From positions 1 through 36,781 of the forward strand of contig JAPPBX010000016.1 in the NCBI GenBank assembly GCA_026702755.1: 36,781 bases of DNA. Reading direction: 5' to 3'. A program made the position numbers and the translations under genes. Numbering within the stretch: position 1 is the first letter of the stretch; every line of letters starts with the position of its first letter. Positions 13,183 to 21,217 of the stretch are shown here, piece after piece. The notes beneath the pieces were generated by a model that was not told the origin of the DNA, did no database searches, and was given only the letters and a program-made list of their open reading frames with translations. This stretch comes from Candidatus Poribacteria bacterium (lineage in GTDB: Bacteria > Poribacteria > WGA-4E > WGA-3G).

Positions 13183-15423
13183 CTAAGGATGCCACCAGTA
13201 CGTAAGTTTCCCGACAACCGTCCAACCGAGGCGTTTGATGCCACCATCACGGGTATCGTAACTCTGGTCGAAGACGAGGTAAAAATCGCTACCGGGACGA
13301 TAGATGTAGTTCACCAGAAAATTGGCGGAGAGCACATCCGTATCCGTACTCCATTGTGTAAACAGCTTCGTGAAAAGTATTGTTGAGAAGGAGTAGCTGA
13401 CACGTCCGCCGAAAGCGTTGGCATCGAATTCTTCACCGGGTAGCGTGATGCGGTTAAATTCGATGAACGGTTCTATACTAAGCTTGGCGTTGGGTCTAGC
13501 GGTTGCGTCTATTGAAAAGCCTCGTCTCGTACCGCTATAAAACTCACCGAATTCCACTTGCAATTGTCCAGAAATCATCCGACTGCTGCTGGTCCGACCT
13601 GATACCTGAAACGAAGTAAAATTGTAATCACCTTCTGGAATTTCCTCCCCTTGAAGATTGAACCCTACATCCAAATTTTCGGTTGTATTCTTGACTTCAA
13701 ACCCGATGTCGTCTCCGGTTTCAAATTCAAATTGGGTCTCGAAGGTTATCTCCTGAGTTTCCAATTCGTTTGCTTGTGTCAGCACGAGATCGATTTCCGG
13801 TCCGATCTGAATTTCGCGGATGCCAAATTTGTCGGGCCAAGGTGTATAACTTCCTCCACCGCGAAAACGACGCACATCTCTCCGTTGAATATAACCGACT
13901 TCCGGATTGAAATCCTCGCCGATGTCTGTGTATGAGGTATCGAGTCGAAACAGATTCGTGCGCCAATCGCCCCCAATAAAGAAGGCGTTGCTGTTTCCAG
14001 AGACATCTGCTTCAAAGGTGCGAGACCATAATCCCTCAATATTAATCTCGCGCGTGGGACGGTAAGAAAAGTCAAGTCCTGCCGTACGGTTATATGCATC
14101 AGCGTCTTGCTTATTGATAAGGATCCCACCAACAGTTGACCCTGCTAAGATGTCTCGGTTCACTCGCACCACTGAGTAGTTCGTGCGCGGTTCACTAAAC
14201 ATGTCTTGTTCGGGAATGCCTATTTCTTCCTCTTCAAATGTGTTTGTCAACACGTTCAGGATTCCTATACCGTAGGGTCCGATTTTCCCTGTCATTTTTC
14301 CACCACCGAGAATCGGAATTGCGCGCCCTTCCGCAAGCCCAATCTGACGGCTATAAAAGAGCAATAGTGGAGGCGGTCGACGGAAACTTGGGCGTGGAAT
14401 CCCGACATCGAAAATACTGGCACCTTCCAAGAAGAACGGGCGCTGTTCTGGGAAAAAGAGGTCGAAACGTGTGAGGTTCACCTGCTCCTGATCTGCTTCT
14501 ACTTGTGCAAAATCGGTGTTAAAAGTTAAGTCAGCGGTTAGATTCGGGGTTACACCGTATTTAAGGTCCAAACCGGCATCAAATACTCCGTCAGTTTCCT
14601 CCATTGAGGATTCATAACTCGCGCCGGGTAAAACATAAGGGAGCAATTCCAGATGTCTTGAGGGCGAAATTCCCTCTAATCCTTCAAGCGTGCCGAAGTA
14701 GGCGGTTCGATATTTTGCCAGTCCACCATAAGTTTTGGGTGCTTCATTCCATGCTGCAATTTCTCGTTTTCGTGCGATTTCGCGCCCGAAATTTAATCCC
14801 CAATTCATCACGTCGCTTTGTTCAAAACGGAGTTGACTGAACGGAATTGCGATTTCCACTGTCCAATTGTCTTCATTGATTCTACAACGGCATTCCCAAA
14901 CAATATCCCAACTTGTGTTGAGACTCCCGCCACTGTTGGAGACCGCTGTGTCTTCCATCCCACCCACTGGGGTGAATCGAAAGAAAACGGCGTTCCGTCG
15001 GTCATTGTAAGTGTCCAGCAGCAGAAAACCGTAATCGTTGGAACGCAAGCCGGAGGAGTCCCGGCGCATGTCGTTCGCGACAATCTTGTCCATCTCATCA
15101 AAAAAAACGAATCCAAAGTACAACTTTTTGTCATCGTAAAGAATGCGTATTTCGGACTGTTCTGTGGCGGGATCGCCTTGGTCAGGTTGGATCTGGTATA
15201 GCTGCCGGATCGGTTCTACACTTTGCCAAACGGATTCGTCAAGCACCCCATCCACTTTGATTTCCTCAGAAGTCCGGTGGGCTGACATGCGCGGTAGCTC
15301 GCGTTCGGTCTGCGCATCGACTCTGATGGAAACGGATAGAATACACACCCACAATAGTGTTAAAATTCCTACCTTTCTCCAACATTGTTGAAATTCAAAA
15401 TCAGTGATAAAGTGTGACATCAT
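13183..15423 (-). CDS. CBM9-like/DUF5916 outer-membrane protein
   Basis: 746 aa. Signal peptide about 15-38 (cut after VDAQ). Residues about 45-245 are a carbohydrate-binding family 9-like domain: EEIKVDGVLDESVWQSVEPI, EIRILYDDKKLYFGF, NWTVEIAIPFSQLRF. The rest fits DUF5916, an outer-membrane beta-barrel type: FNTDFAQVEADQEQVNLTRF, LFFPEQRPFFLEGASIF, and many amphipathic strands to the end (LTYWWHP). Probable role is surface glycan binding or uptake; this is family knowledge, not shown here. GGAGG lies nine bases before the start. The gap to the O-methyltransferase gene upstream is 73 bp, so cotranscription is possible. Confidence 0.75.
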   Translation of the reverse strand: MMSHFITDFEFQQCWRKVGILTLLWVCILSVSIRVDAQTERELPRMSAHRTSEEIKVDGVLDESVWQSVEPIRQLYQIQPDQGDPATEQSEIRILYDDKKLYFGFVFFDEMDKIVANDMRRDSSGLRSNDYGFLLLDTYNDRRNAVFFRFTPVGGMEDTAVSNSGGSLNTSWDIVWECRCRINEDNWTVEIAIPFSQLRFEQSDVMNWGLNFGREIARKREIAAWNEAPKTYGGLAKYRTAYFGTLEGLEGISPSRHLELLPYVLPGASYESSMEETDGVFDAGLDLKYGVTPNLTADLTFNTDFAQVEADQEQVNLTRFDLFFPEQRPFFLEGASIFDVGIPRPSFRRPPPLLLFYSRQIGLAEGRAIPILGGGKMTGKIGPYGIGILNVLTNTFEEEEIGIPEQDMFSEPRTNYSVVRVNRDILAGSTVGGILINKQDADAYNRTAGLDFSYRPTREINIEGLWSRTFEADVSGNSNAFFIGGDWRTNLFRLDTSYTDIGEDFNPEVGYIQRRDVRRFRGGGSYTPWPDKFGIREIQIGPEIDLVLTQANELETQEITFETQFEFETGDDIGFEVKNTTENLDVGFNLQGEEIPEGDYNFTSFQVSGRTSSSRMISGQLQVEFGEFYSGTRRGFSIDATARPNAKLSIEPFIEFNRITLPGEEFDANAFGGRVSYSFSTILFTKLFTQWSTDTDVLSANFLVNYIYRPGSDFYLVFDQSYDTRDGGIKRLGWTVVGKLTYWWHP

Positions 15424-15496
15424 AGATAAATACCTCCCTTTTAGCAGCTTCCGTGAGGTGAGCCATAAACGCCGCCATCAGTTCATTCTTTTTCCA

Positions 15497-16063
15497 TCAA
15501 CGGCGATAGATGCTAACCTCCATGCCATCGCGCCTACCGGGTCGCCGCCGACTCTCAAACCAGTGTGTTTCGGAATCGTACTGTGAGCGAACATGTTCTA
15601 AGTAATCTGCCATCTGCTCTGCTCTACCGACGTTGTCAGCGACGAGCGTTGCTGGATTCGTTAGCCGGGATTCAATGGCTTGGAAACAGGAATAGTAGCC
15701 ATCTTTGTTATTGTCAAGAAACAGAAAATCGACAGGTTCTTGGATGGTTTTGAGAACTTCTGCGGCATCTCCGATACGGGAATCCACAAGATCTGCCACA
15801 CCTGCGCTTTCAAAATTTGCGCGTGCTCGCTGTGCGTTGGCATCCTCTATTTCCACTGTTATCAAACGTCCTGTGCCTAAAGTTTTCAGTACGCGTAATA
15901 TCCACAGTCCAGAATAACCGATGGCAGTTCCGCATTCTACAATTAGGGAGGGTTTTGCCTCTTCAACACAACTCGCGAGTAGTTTTGCCTTGTCGGGTCC
16001 GAGCATCGGCACTCGTTCTGCGCGACACTGTTCTTCGACTTCTTCTAAAACTTGATCTAACAT
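15497..16063 (-). CDS. Class I SAM-dependent O-methyltransferase
   Basis: 188 aa, cytoplasmic. SAM-binding motif I VECGTAIGYSGLWIL (about 42-56), acidic residue ending strand 2 in ITVEIEDANAQ, and the metal/substrate loop FLFLDNNKDGYYSCFQ followed by LVADNV, as in the catechol/caffeoyl-CoA O-methyltransferase group (PF01596/Methyltransf_24). Length is a little short of the usual 210-220. The start ATG overlaps the stop of the DUF3500 gene by one base (TAATG), so translation is coupled. Substrate unknown; the chorismate-lyase-like gene two genes upstream could supply 4-hydroxybenzoate-type phenolics (speculation). Confidence 0.8.
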   Translation of the reverse strand: MLDQVLEEVEEQCRAERVPMLGPDKAKLLASCVEEAKPSLIVECGTAIGYSGLWILRVLKTLGTGRLITVEIEDANAQRARANFESAGVADLVDSRIGDAAEVLKTIQEPVDFLFLDNNKDGYYSCFQAIESRLTNPATLVADNVGRAEQMADYLEHVRSQYDSETHWFESRRRPGRRDGMEVSIYRR

Positions 16064-17244
16064 TATGGGATCTCCGTATTATCCGCGTCTTGCGGACCAG
16101 CGATGTGATAATCAAGCAATTCGAGCATTACTTTGTGATGATCGGCGGAAGCATAGTGTTCCAAGAGCGTTTTGGGACCGTGATTCAAAGCGAAAATACC
16201 GTAGTCATTTCCGTTAGGCGATCGGGTAATGGTATGGATATGGTCCAAACCACCACCTTCGTTATTGAATTCGATCCAGACAGCAGGATTAAAAACGCGG
16301 TAGTAAATCGGATCGTTAGAAGTCATACCACCGATCCAAACGAAATAGGTATCGTCAAGTCCGGCATTGATATCAGCCATCCAGAGGTCGGCAAACTCGG
16401 CTTCAAGATTATAGACATAGGTTTTGATGATATCCCGAAGTTTCTCTTTTTGGAGGTCATTCATCTCTGATGCCTTCAAACCTACTCCTACAAAATCGGA
16501 ATAGTCGTAATTCAGAAAAGGGTCTGTCGTTCTGCCAGCACCCACTCGGAGTCCGCGACGACCTGTTTGAGTCACTTTCTCTCTTTGACTTACGTCAAGG
16601 CTATTAAGTAAGGCGAAGGCTTTGCCTCTTTCATCCCCAAGTACTTCAATACCGCTGATAACTGCCGGTCGAGTTCCAATGAGGTTAGGAACGATAGAAA
16701 CGGCATCACCGTGCACTAAAAAGTTGAGTGCCAAATGATGTCCATCCAATTGGAAACCCCATGAACCGTCCGTCTCAGGATTTCCAAATAAGGCGATATG
16801 GTAAGGGTTTGATGCCCAGAAACCGGAATTGATATTGCTGAGATCTGTTTCAGCATCTTTTGTAATGAGAGAGATTTTGGTATAACCGTCGTCACTCAAG
16901 AATACGTTTAGAACTTCATAGAAGCGTGTCAATTGATCTATAGACAACTCACCGAAACGGATACCTCCGCGATCTTCATCCCTACCTGGCGGTAAATTAG
17001 TCCAAGAATAGGATTCCTTATGTCCGAGTGGATAAGATGCTGCGTCAAGGAGTTCGTCGCTCAACGATGCGCGGAAGTTCTTCATGACAGTAGCCAAATT
17101 TACAATTGACGGATTGGTAGAGATTTCGGCGATTCCGTCTGTCTTTTCTGCTTCAACGGTGGGCGCATCGAAAATGTTGAGTGTAAGTGCGGCTGTAATC
17201 GAGGCGGTGAGTACAATAAATGTGATTAAAATTTTGTGTAACAT
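16063..17244 (-). CDS. Exported DUF3500 protein
   Basis: 393 aa from ATG 17244, which follows AAAGGGA and opens with a signal peptide (MLHKILITFIVLTASITAAL); the ATG 30 bases upstream has no binding site. The mature part matches DUF3500 (PF12006): TNLPPGRDEDRGGIRFGEL, a stretch with SGFWASNPYHIALFGNPETD then WGFQLDGHHLALNFLVHG, and a His-rich end GGGLDHIHTITRSPNGNDYG. Conserved His residues suggest metal binding, but the family has no settled function. It is coupled to the O-methyltransferase downstream. Confidence 0.8.
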   Translation of the reverse strand: MLHKILITFIVLTASITAALTLNIFDAPTVEAEKTDGIAEISTNPSIVNLATVMKNFRASLSDELLDAASYPLGHKESYSWTNLPPGRDEDRGGIRFGELSIDQLTRFYEVLNVFLSDDGYTKISLITKDAETDLSNINSGFWASNPYHIALFGNPETDGSWGFQLDGHHLALNFLVHGDAVSIVPNLIGTRPAVISGIEVLGDERGKAFALLNSLDVSQREKVTQTGRRGLRVGAGRTTDPFLNYDYSDFVGVGLKASEMNDLQKEKLRDIIKTYVYNLEAEFADLWMADINAGLDDTYFVWIGGMTSNDPIYYRVFNPAVWIEFNNEGGGLDHIHTITRSPNGNDYGIFALNHGPKTLLEHYASADHHKVMLELLDYHIAGPQDADNTEIP

Positions 17245-17294
17245 GAAGATCCCTTTGGGGGAATTGCCCCGCACATTATCGGTTGTCAGTTATT

Positions 17295-17355
17295 GGTTAT
17301 CAGTCAAAGGCGAGTCTGTTCAATCAGAGGCAGCTTTAACTGAACATTGATAACC
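17295..17355. repeat. Inverted repeat, GGTTATC/GATAACC family
   Basis: GGTTATC (17295-17301) and GATAACC (17349-17355) frame partly paired inner arms (TCAGT and TAACTGA). Just upstream GGTTGTCAGTTATT (17281-17294) is a near direct repeat of the left arm. The ends resemble the element at 27855-27961. It lies between the DUF3500 and chorismate-lyase-like genes. Confidence 0.5.
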
Positions 17356-17356
17356 A

Positions 17357-17959
17357 TCAAAGTGGAAACTTTTCATTAATCAACATGAGCGGGACTTCGT
17401 CCGCGAACACCCGATATGCCCGACTGATAAATGTCTTACCTTCGAGATGTTCAACAGCAGAGGGTAGATCGGTCAAGGTTTCTGTCCCACACCAGAGCAG
17501 TTCACGCCGAGTTTCTAAACCACTGCACCGTAAAAGTCCACCGAGTCCCTGTTTGTCGGATTCTAACCCGTCCAAAAGCGACTGTGGCAGACGTTGTGGT
17601 ACAATTAGCGAGTCTGCATAGACATGAATTATCGGAGATGGTTCGTCCCGCGGGTGGGTTTGAAGAATGACTTGTCGTGAAATGATTTCTTCACCGGCGG
17701 GTAGTTGAAGCCAAGTGTGTTCGGTAGATAATGTCTGTTTTGTTTGTTGTAGCAGCACGACTTCTATTGGAACAAGTGTGTAACCTTCGATGAATCGTGT
17801 AACTGTTCCGTCTGTAACGAGCAAGCCGCGTTGGAAGGGTGTGAGACGTGCGAAGTTGATTTCTTTTATTTCTTTGGGTTTAGCATCTTGTGCAACAAAT
17901 AATGCTTTCATACGCGTATTAATGAAATTGCCCGAATGCTCATTGAGGTTTATTTTCAT
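17357..17959 (-). CDS. Chorismate pyruvate-lyase-like protein (DUF98)
   Basis: 200 aa from ATG 17959. Upstream codons are open to 18136 but AT-rich and not protein-like. The core fits the DUF98/Rv2949c chorismate lyase family (PF01947): LTPFQRGLLVTDGTVTRFIE, then ISRQVILQTHP, a stretch IHVYADSLIVPQRLPQSLLD, GLGGLLRCSGLETRRELLWC and a final FISRAYRVFADEVPLMLINE. Known members convert chorismate to 4-hydroxybenzoate and pyruvate; substrate here is assumed. It sits upstream of the DUF3500 and O-methyltransferase genes on the same strand, separated by a small inverted repeat. Confidence 0.7.
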   Translation of the reverse strand: MKINLNEHSGNFINTRMKALFVAQDAKPKEIKEINFARLTPFQRGLLVTDGTVTRFIEGYTLVPIEVVLLQQTKQTLSTEHTWLQLPAGEEIISRQVILQTHPRDEPSPIIHVYADSLIVPQRLPQSLLDGLESDKQGLGGLLRCSGLETRRELLWCGTETLTDLPSAVEHLEGKTFISRAYRVFADEVPLMLINEKFPL

Positions 17960-18086
17960 ACTCGAAATCTCTTTCTTTTGTGGTAGAAGCTCGTTGCTCA
18001 AAAATGACATGCAATTATTGAGGTTTGTTATGCAATTTAGACATATTAGTTTGATAAAGGTTCGTGAATATAAGACGGCTATAAGA

Positions 18087-18115
18087 TTGACAAACGAATT
18101 ATGAAGATGTATACT
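18087..18115 (+). promoter_or_regulatory. Near-consensus sigma-70 promoter
   Basis: TTGACA (18087-18092), 17-bp spacer, TATACT (18110-18115). It lies 35 bp before the start codon of the gene at 18150. Confidence 0.65.
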
Positions 18116-18149
18116 ATGGATAAAGTTACATCTCAATGAGGTAAACGTT

Positions 18150-19064
18150 ATGGTTCGTGATAATGTTTACGTTCAGAAAGCAATAGCCGGTGATGAGGCG
18201 TTCGGTGAATTGATCAAACGTCATCGTCTAAAGATTTATGAGGTTGTCATCACCCTTTTACTCTTCAGCAACTTCGCGGCAATCGCAGAAGAACACCCTT
18301 TATCTCTCAGTAGACATTTCGCCGCACAAGGCAATTACGATGCTGCCATCACCGAGTATAAACGTTTTCTCTTTTTCCACCCAGACGATGCACGTGTTGG
18401 CGAGGTATATTACAACATCGGGCTTGCCTATAGAGCACAGGAATTGTGGTCGGAAGCAATCACTGGTCTCCAGACGGCAATACATCTCGCCGCGAATAGC
18501 GAAGCGAAATCAGAATACCAACTGGAACTCGCTGTGACGTTGATCGCCGCGCAGGACTATGATCTTGCGCGGTTGGAATCGATTAAGGTCATGATGCGTT
18601 CCCCTTCCATAGGGCTGTATCGGCGTGCGCTTTTCTTGCAGGGTGTTGCCTGTATCTATCAGTTCAAATGGGAAGAGGCGCGCGAAGCACTGCAAACGTA
18701 TACCACGGATGAAGGACTTCAGGCACTTTTTGACGATGCTCTTAATATGCCGCAGAAATCCGTCAGAGTCGCCAAAGTATTATCGCAGATTCTTCCTGGG
18801 ATGGGGCAGATTTATGTAGGTAATTGGAGGGACGGGTTAAATGCGCTGGTGCTGAATGGCGCGCTCGGTTTTCTCACTGTTGATGCGGTGTTGGATGGTC
18901 ATTATGTGGACGCAGCACTGTGGGGCACATTTATTTTCTGGCGTTACTATCAAGGTAACACTTTCCGTGCCGAGCAAGTGGTTGAGCAGTTCAACTTACG
19001 CGCGTCTCGTCAGATGGCAGATAGTCTCCTGCAGCGACTCCAAGAAATCATTGGCACGCCTTGA
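18150..19064 (+). CDS. TPR protein fused to an ECF-sigma-like N-terminus
   Basis: 304 aa. Residues about 7-33 (YVQKAIAGDEAFGELIKRHR then LKIYEVV) read like region 2 of an ECF sigma factor, whose usual start is VQKAIAGDE-xAF-x-ELxxRH; one residue is missing. At about residue 34 the sequence switches to a hydrophobic segment (VITLLLFSNFAAIAEEH) that looks like a signal peptide core, then TPR repeats (YDAAITEYKRFLFFHPDD, EVYYNIGLAYRAQELWSEAI) and a C-terminal LPGMGQIYVGNWRDGLNAL with membrane segments, as in the paralog at 3001. An in-frame TTG at 18210 would give a shorter protein with a basic n-region. Either the sigma-like part is translated or it is a relic. Confidence 0.65.
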   Translation: MVRDNVYVQKAIAGDEAFGELIKRHRLKIYEVVITLLLFSNFAAIAEEHPLSLSRHFAAQGNYDAAITEYKRFLFFHPDDARVGEVYYNIGLAYRAQELWSEAITGLQTAIHLAANSEAKSEYQLELAVTLIAAQDYDLARLESIKVMMRSPSIGLYRRALFLQGVACIYQFKWEEAREALQTYTTDEGLQALFDDALNMPQKSVRVAKVLSQILPGMGQIYVGNWRDGLNALVLNGALGFLTVDAVLDGHYVDAALWGTFIFWRYYQGNTFRAEQVVEQFNLRASRQMADSLLQRLQEIIGTP

Positions 19065-19074
19065 AAAGTGCTTC

Positions 19075-20970
19075 CTATACCTCTGAACGTTTTTGAAGGA
19101 TATAGATGACTGCAACTATTACGATGGCGAGAATGAACGTCCAGATGTTGTAAATGTATGCAAGGAACGCCGCGAGCGCAAGCAGTATCCATTCATACCA
19201 GTGGGTTTTACGGACGAAGTAACCCATCGTGACCATTGAAAAAATAATCGTTCCGACAACAGCACTCGCCACAGACAACATGTATTCAACCGCTGTGCCA
19301 TCTGTGAAGAGGATATGTGTATACGCAAATAGCAGCGGCATCACGTAAAGAAGTTTGGCGAATTTGAAACACGCCCACCCCGTTTTCCATGGATCGGCGC
19401 GAGCGATGGCGGCACCTGCGTAAGCACCCAATGCGACTGGAGGCGTGATGTTTGAATCTTGGCTCAGCCAGAAAATGATTAGGTGTGCTGCAATAACCGA
19501 TAAACCCATCTCTGGAGTTGTCAGAACCGGCACAGCGAGTTCGGAAGTAATGAGATAGGCGGCGGTCACAGGAATTCCCATCCCTAAAACTAAGGAAGCA
19601 GCGGCGAGGAATAGTATTGCAATGGCCTTGTTATCGGCTGCGACAGATAGCACTAAATCTGGAAATATCCGTCCTAATCCTGTTAGGTCTATCACGGCGA
19701 CAATGATGCCGATCGTGCCAACAGCACCGCCAATAGCGAGCGAATTCTTCGCGCCACTTACCATCGCTTCCCAGATACGTTTCGGTGTTAGTCGTGTCTC
19801 TGGACGGAAATAACTCACCCCGATTGTGACAAGAATCGCAAAGAACGCCGCTTTGTAAGCAGTATACCGGGCAATGAGCATCCCGATCAGGGTAAGCAGT
19901 GGCAGCAAGTAATACCAGCCGCTTTTAAGGAGCGGAATGAATTTCGGGATTTCTTCCTCAGATAGCCGTTCAAGTCCTTCCTTCTTCGCTTCAAAATGCA
20001 CCATCACCCAGACGGATAAGAAATAGAGAATCGCTGGCATGATGGACAAAAGTGCGATTTTGCTGTATGGCAAGCCTGTTCGTTCCGCCATCAGGAAGGC
20101 ACCTGCCCCCATCACGGGGGGTAGGAATTGTCCGCCTACGGAGGCGGAAGCCTCTACTGCTCCAGCGACGTGCGGACGGAAGCCGGTTCGTTTCATCAAG
20201 GGTATGGTGAACGTCCCAGTGGCGACTGTGTTTGCGATTGCGCTTCCGGCGACAGACCCGAAAAAGCCGGAAGTCATGACGGAAACTTTCGCCGCACCGC
20301 CTATTGAACGTCCCGCTAAGGACATCGGCAGATTGATAAAGAATTGCCCGACCCCAGATTTCTCCAAAAATGCCCCAAAAAAAATAAAGAGGATCACATA
20401 GGTCGCCATCACGTTTGCCATGATGCCGAAGACACCGGCTTGACTGAAGAAGCAGTATTCGATAATCCGTCGGATTGGAAAGCCTTTGTGGGCAATAACG
20501 TCCGGCATAGACCTGCCGAAAAGAGCATATAGGATACCAATTACGGCGATGATTGGGAGTGCCAAACCTACCGTCCGACGGCTCACTTCAAAACTAATTG
20601 CTATAGCGACTGCCCCTACGAAAATATCGAGTCGGTTGTAGTTGCCTGCCCGATTAACGAGATCTGGATACTCTACAATCCAGTAGCCGATTGTAAAAAT
20701 GCTAAATCCGATCAGGAGCAGATCCAGTATGGATGGGCGGGAGGCGGGAGAGTTTTTACGACAGCGGTAAAACATACCGATGAGTGAGAAGGTTAGCAGA
20801 AGATAGAAACCGAGATGGTATTGTTCATTGGCACTACCGAACCCTGCGCTGTAGATATAAAAGATAACAAGCACAGCTGCGCCGAGTTCAAAAATCCATT
20901 TATATACTTTTTTCAGTTCAGTCCGCTGGGTGTCAATGCCAGTGATTTTTTTCGTTTCAGTTTGTTTCAT
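19075..20970 (-). CDS. TRAP transporter permease, fused 4TM/12TM
   Basis: 631 aa, strongly hydrophobic, about 16-17 membrane segments. The N-terminal 140 residues form the small DctQ-like part, the rest the large DctM-like part: GAFLEKSGVGQFFINLPMSL, then MTSGFFGSVAGSAIANTVAT and a Gly-rich VGGQFLPPVMGAGAFLMAER, a second repeat with LGMGIPVTAAYLI, and SQDSNITPPVALGAYAGAAI. This is the 4TM/12TM fusion class that pairs with TAXI-type binding proteins for sodium-driven uptake of carboxylates or similar solutes. No binding-protein gene is next to it in this window. GGAGGAAAG precedes the start; it is convergent with the TPR gene 10 bp away. Confidence 0.9.
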   Translation of the reverse strand: MKQTETKKITGIDTQRTELKKVYKWIFELGAAVLVIFYIYSAGFGSANEQYHLGFYLLLTFSLIGMFYRCRKNSPASRPSILDLLLIGFSIFTIGYWIVEYPDLVNRAGNYNRLDIFVGAVAIAISFEVSRRTVGLALPIIAVIGILYALFGRSMPDVIAHKGFPIRRIIEYCFFSQAGVFGIMANVMATYVILFIFFGAFLEKSGVGQFFINLPMSLAGRSIGGAAKVSVMTSGFFGSVAGSAIANTVATGTFTIPLMKRTGFRPHVAGAVEASASVGGQFLPPVMGAGAFLMAERTGLPYSKIALLSIMPAILYFLSVWVMVHFEAKKEGLERLSEEEIPKFIPLLKSGWYYLLPLLTLIGMLIARYTAYKAAFFAILVTIGVSYFRPETRLTPKRIWEAMVSGAKNSLAIGGAVGTIGIIVAVIDLTGLGRIFPDLVLSVAADNKAIAILFLAAASLVLGMGIPVTAAYLITSELAVPVLTTPEMGLSVIAAHLIIFWLSQDSNITPPVALGAYAGAAIARADPWKTGWACFKFAKLLYVMPLLFAYTHILFTDGTAVEYMLSVASAVVGTIIFSMVTMGYFVRKTHWYEWILLALAAFLAYIYNIWTFILAIVIVAVIYILQKRSEV

Positions 20971-20986
20971 CTTTCCTCCGCTAATA

Positions 20987-21015
20987 ATTTTACATCAAAT
21001 TGGGGCAGAAGGCAA
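20987..21015 (-). promoter_or_regulatory. Predicted promoter of the TRAP permease gene
   Basis: On the minus strand TTGCCT (21010-21015) and TAAAAT (20987-20992), 17-bp spacer, 16 bp before the start codon. The rest of 20971-21217 shows only half of a GTGCGGTTTTC repeat (about 21048) and a TATAAT (21098-21103) possibly serving the plus-strand gene. Confidence 0.45.
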
Positions 21016-21217
21016 TAGTTTTCAGGTGAGTAAACGCTCTGTGTGGTGGGTGCGGTTTTCTATAAAGTCATTTTTAGTCTAATACGGTCGGTATGTCTAT
21101 AATGCTTCCATTTTTTTTCAAAGAAACCAGAACGATCAGCAACTAACTTAACATTAGAAGGCAATCGGTAACGCCTAAACTTACAACTGGAATCCCAACT
21201 GTGGAAAGGAACAACTT

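Noticed and set aside
14818-15201. Plus-strand 127-codon frame inside the DUF5916 gene
   Set aside because: It is antisense to well-conserved family sequence; its own translation has no recognisable features.
17960-18136. N-terminal extension of the chorismate-lyase-like protein
   Set aside because: These 59 codons are AT-rich, composition is unlike the rest of the protein, and the family starts near the chosen ATG.
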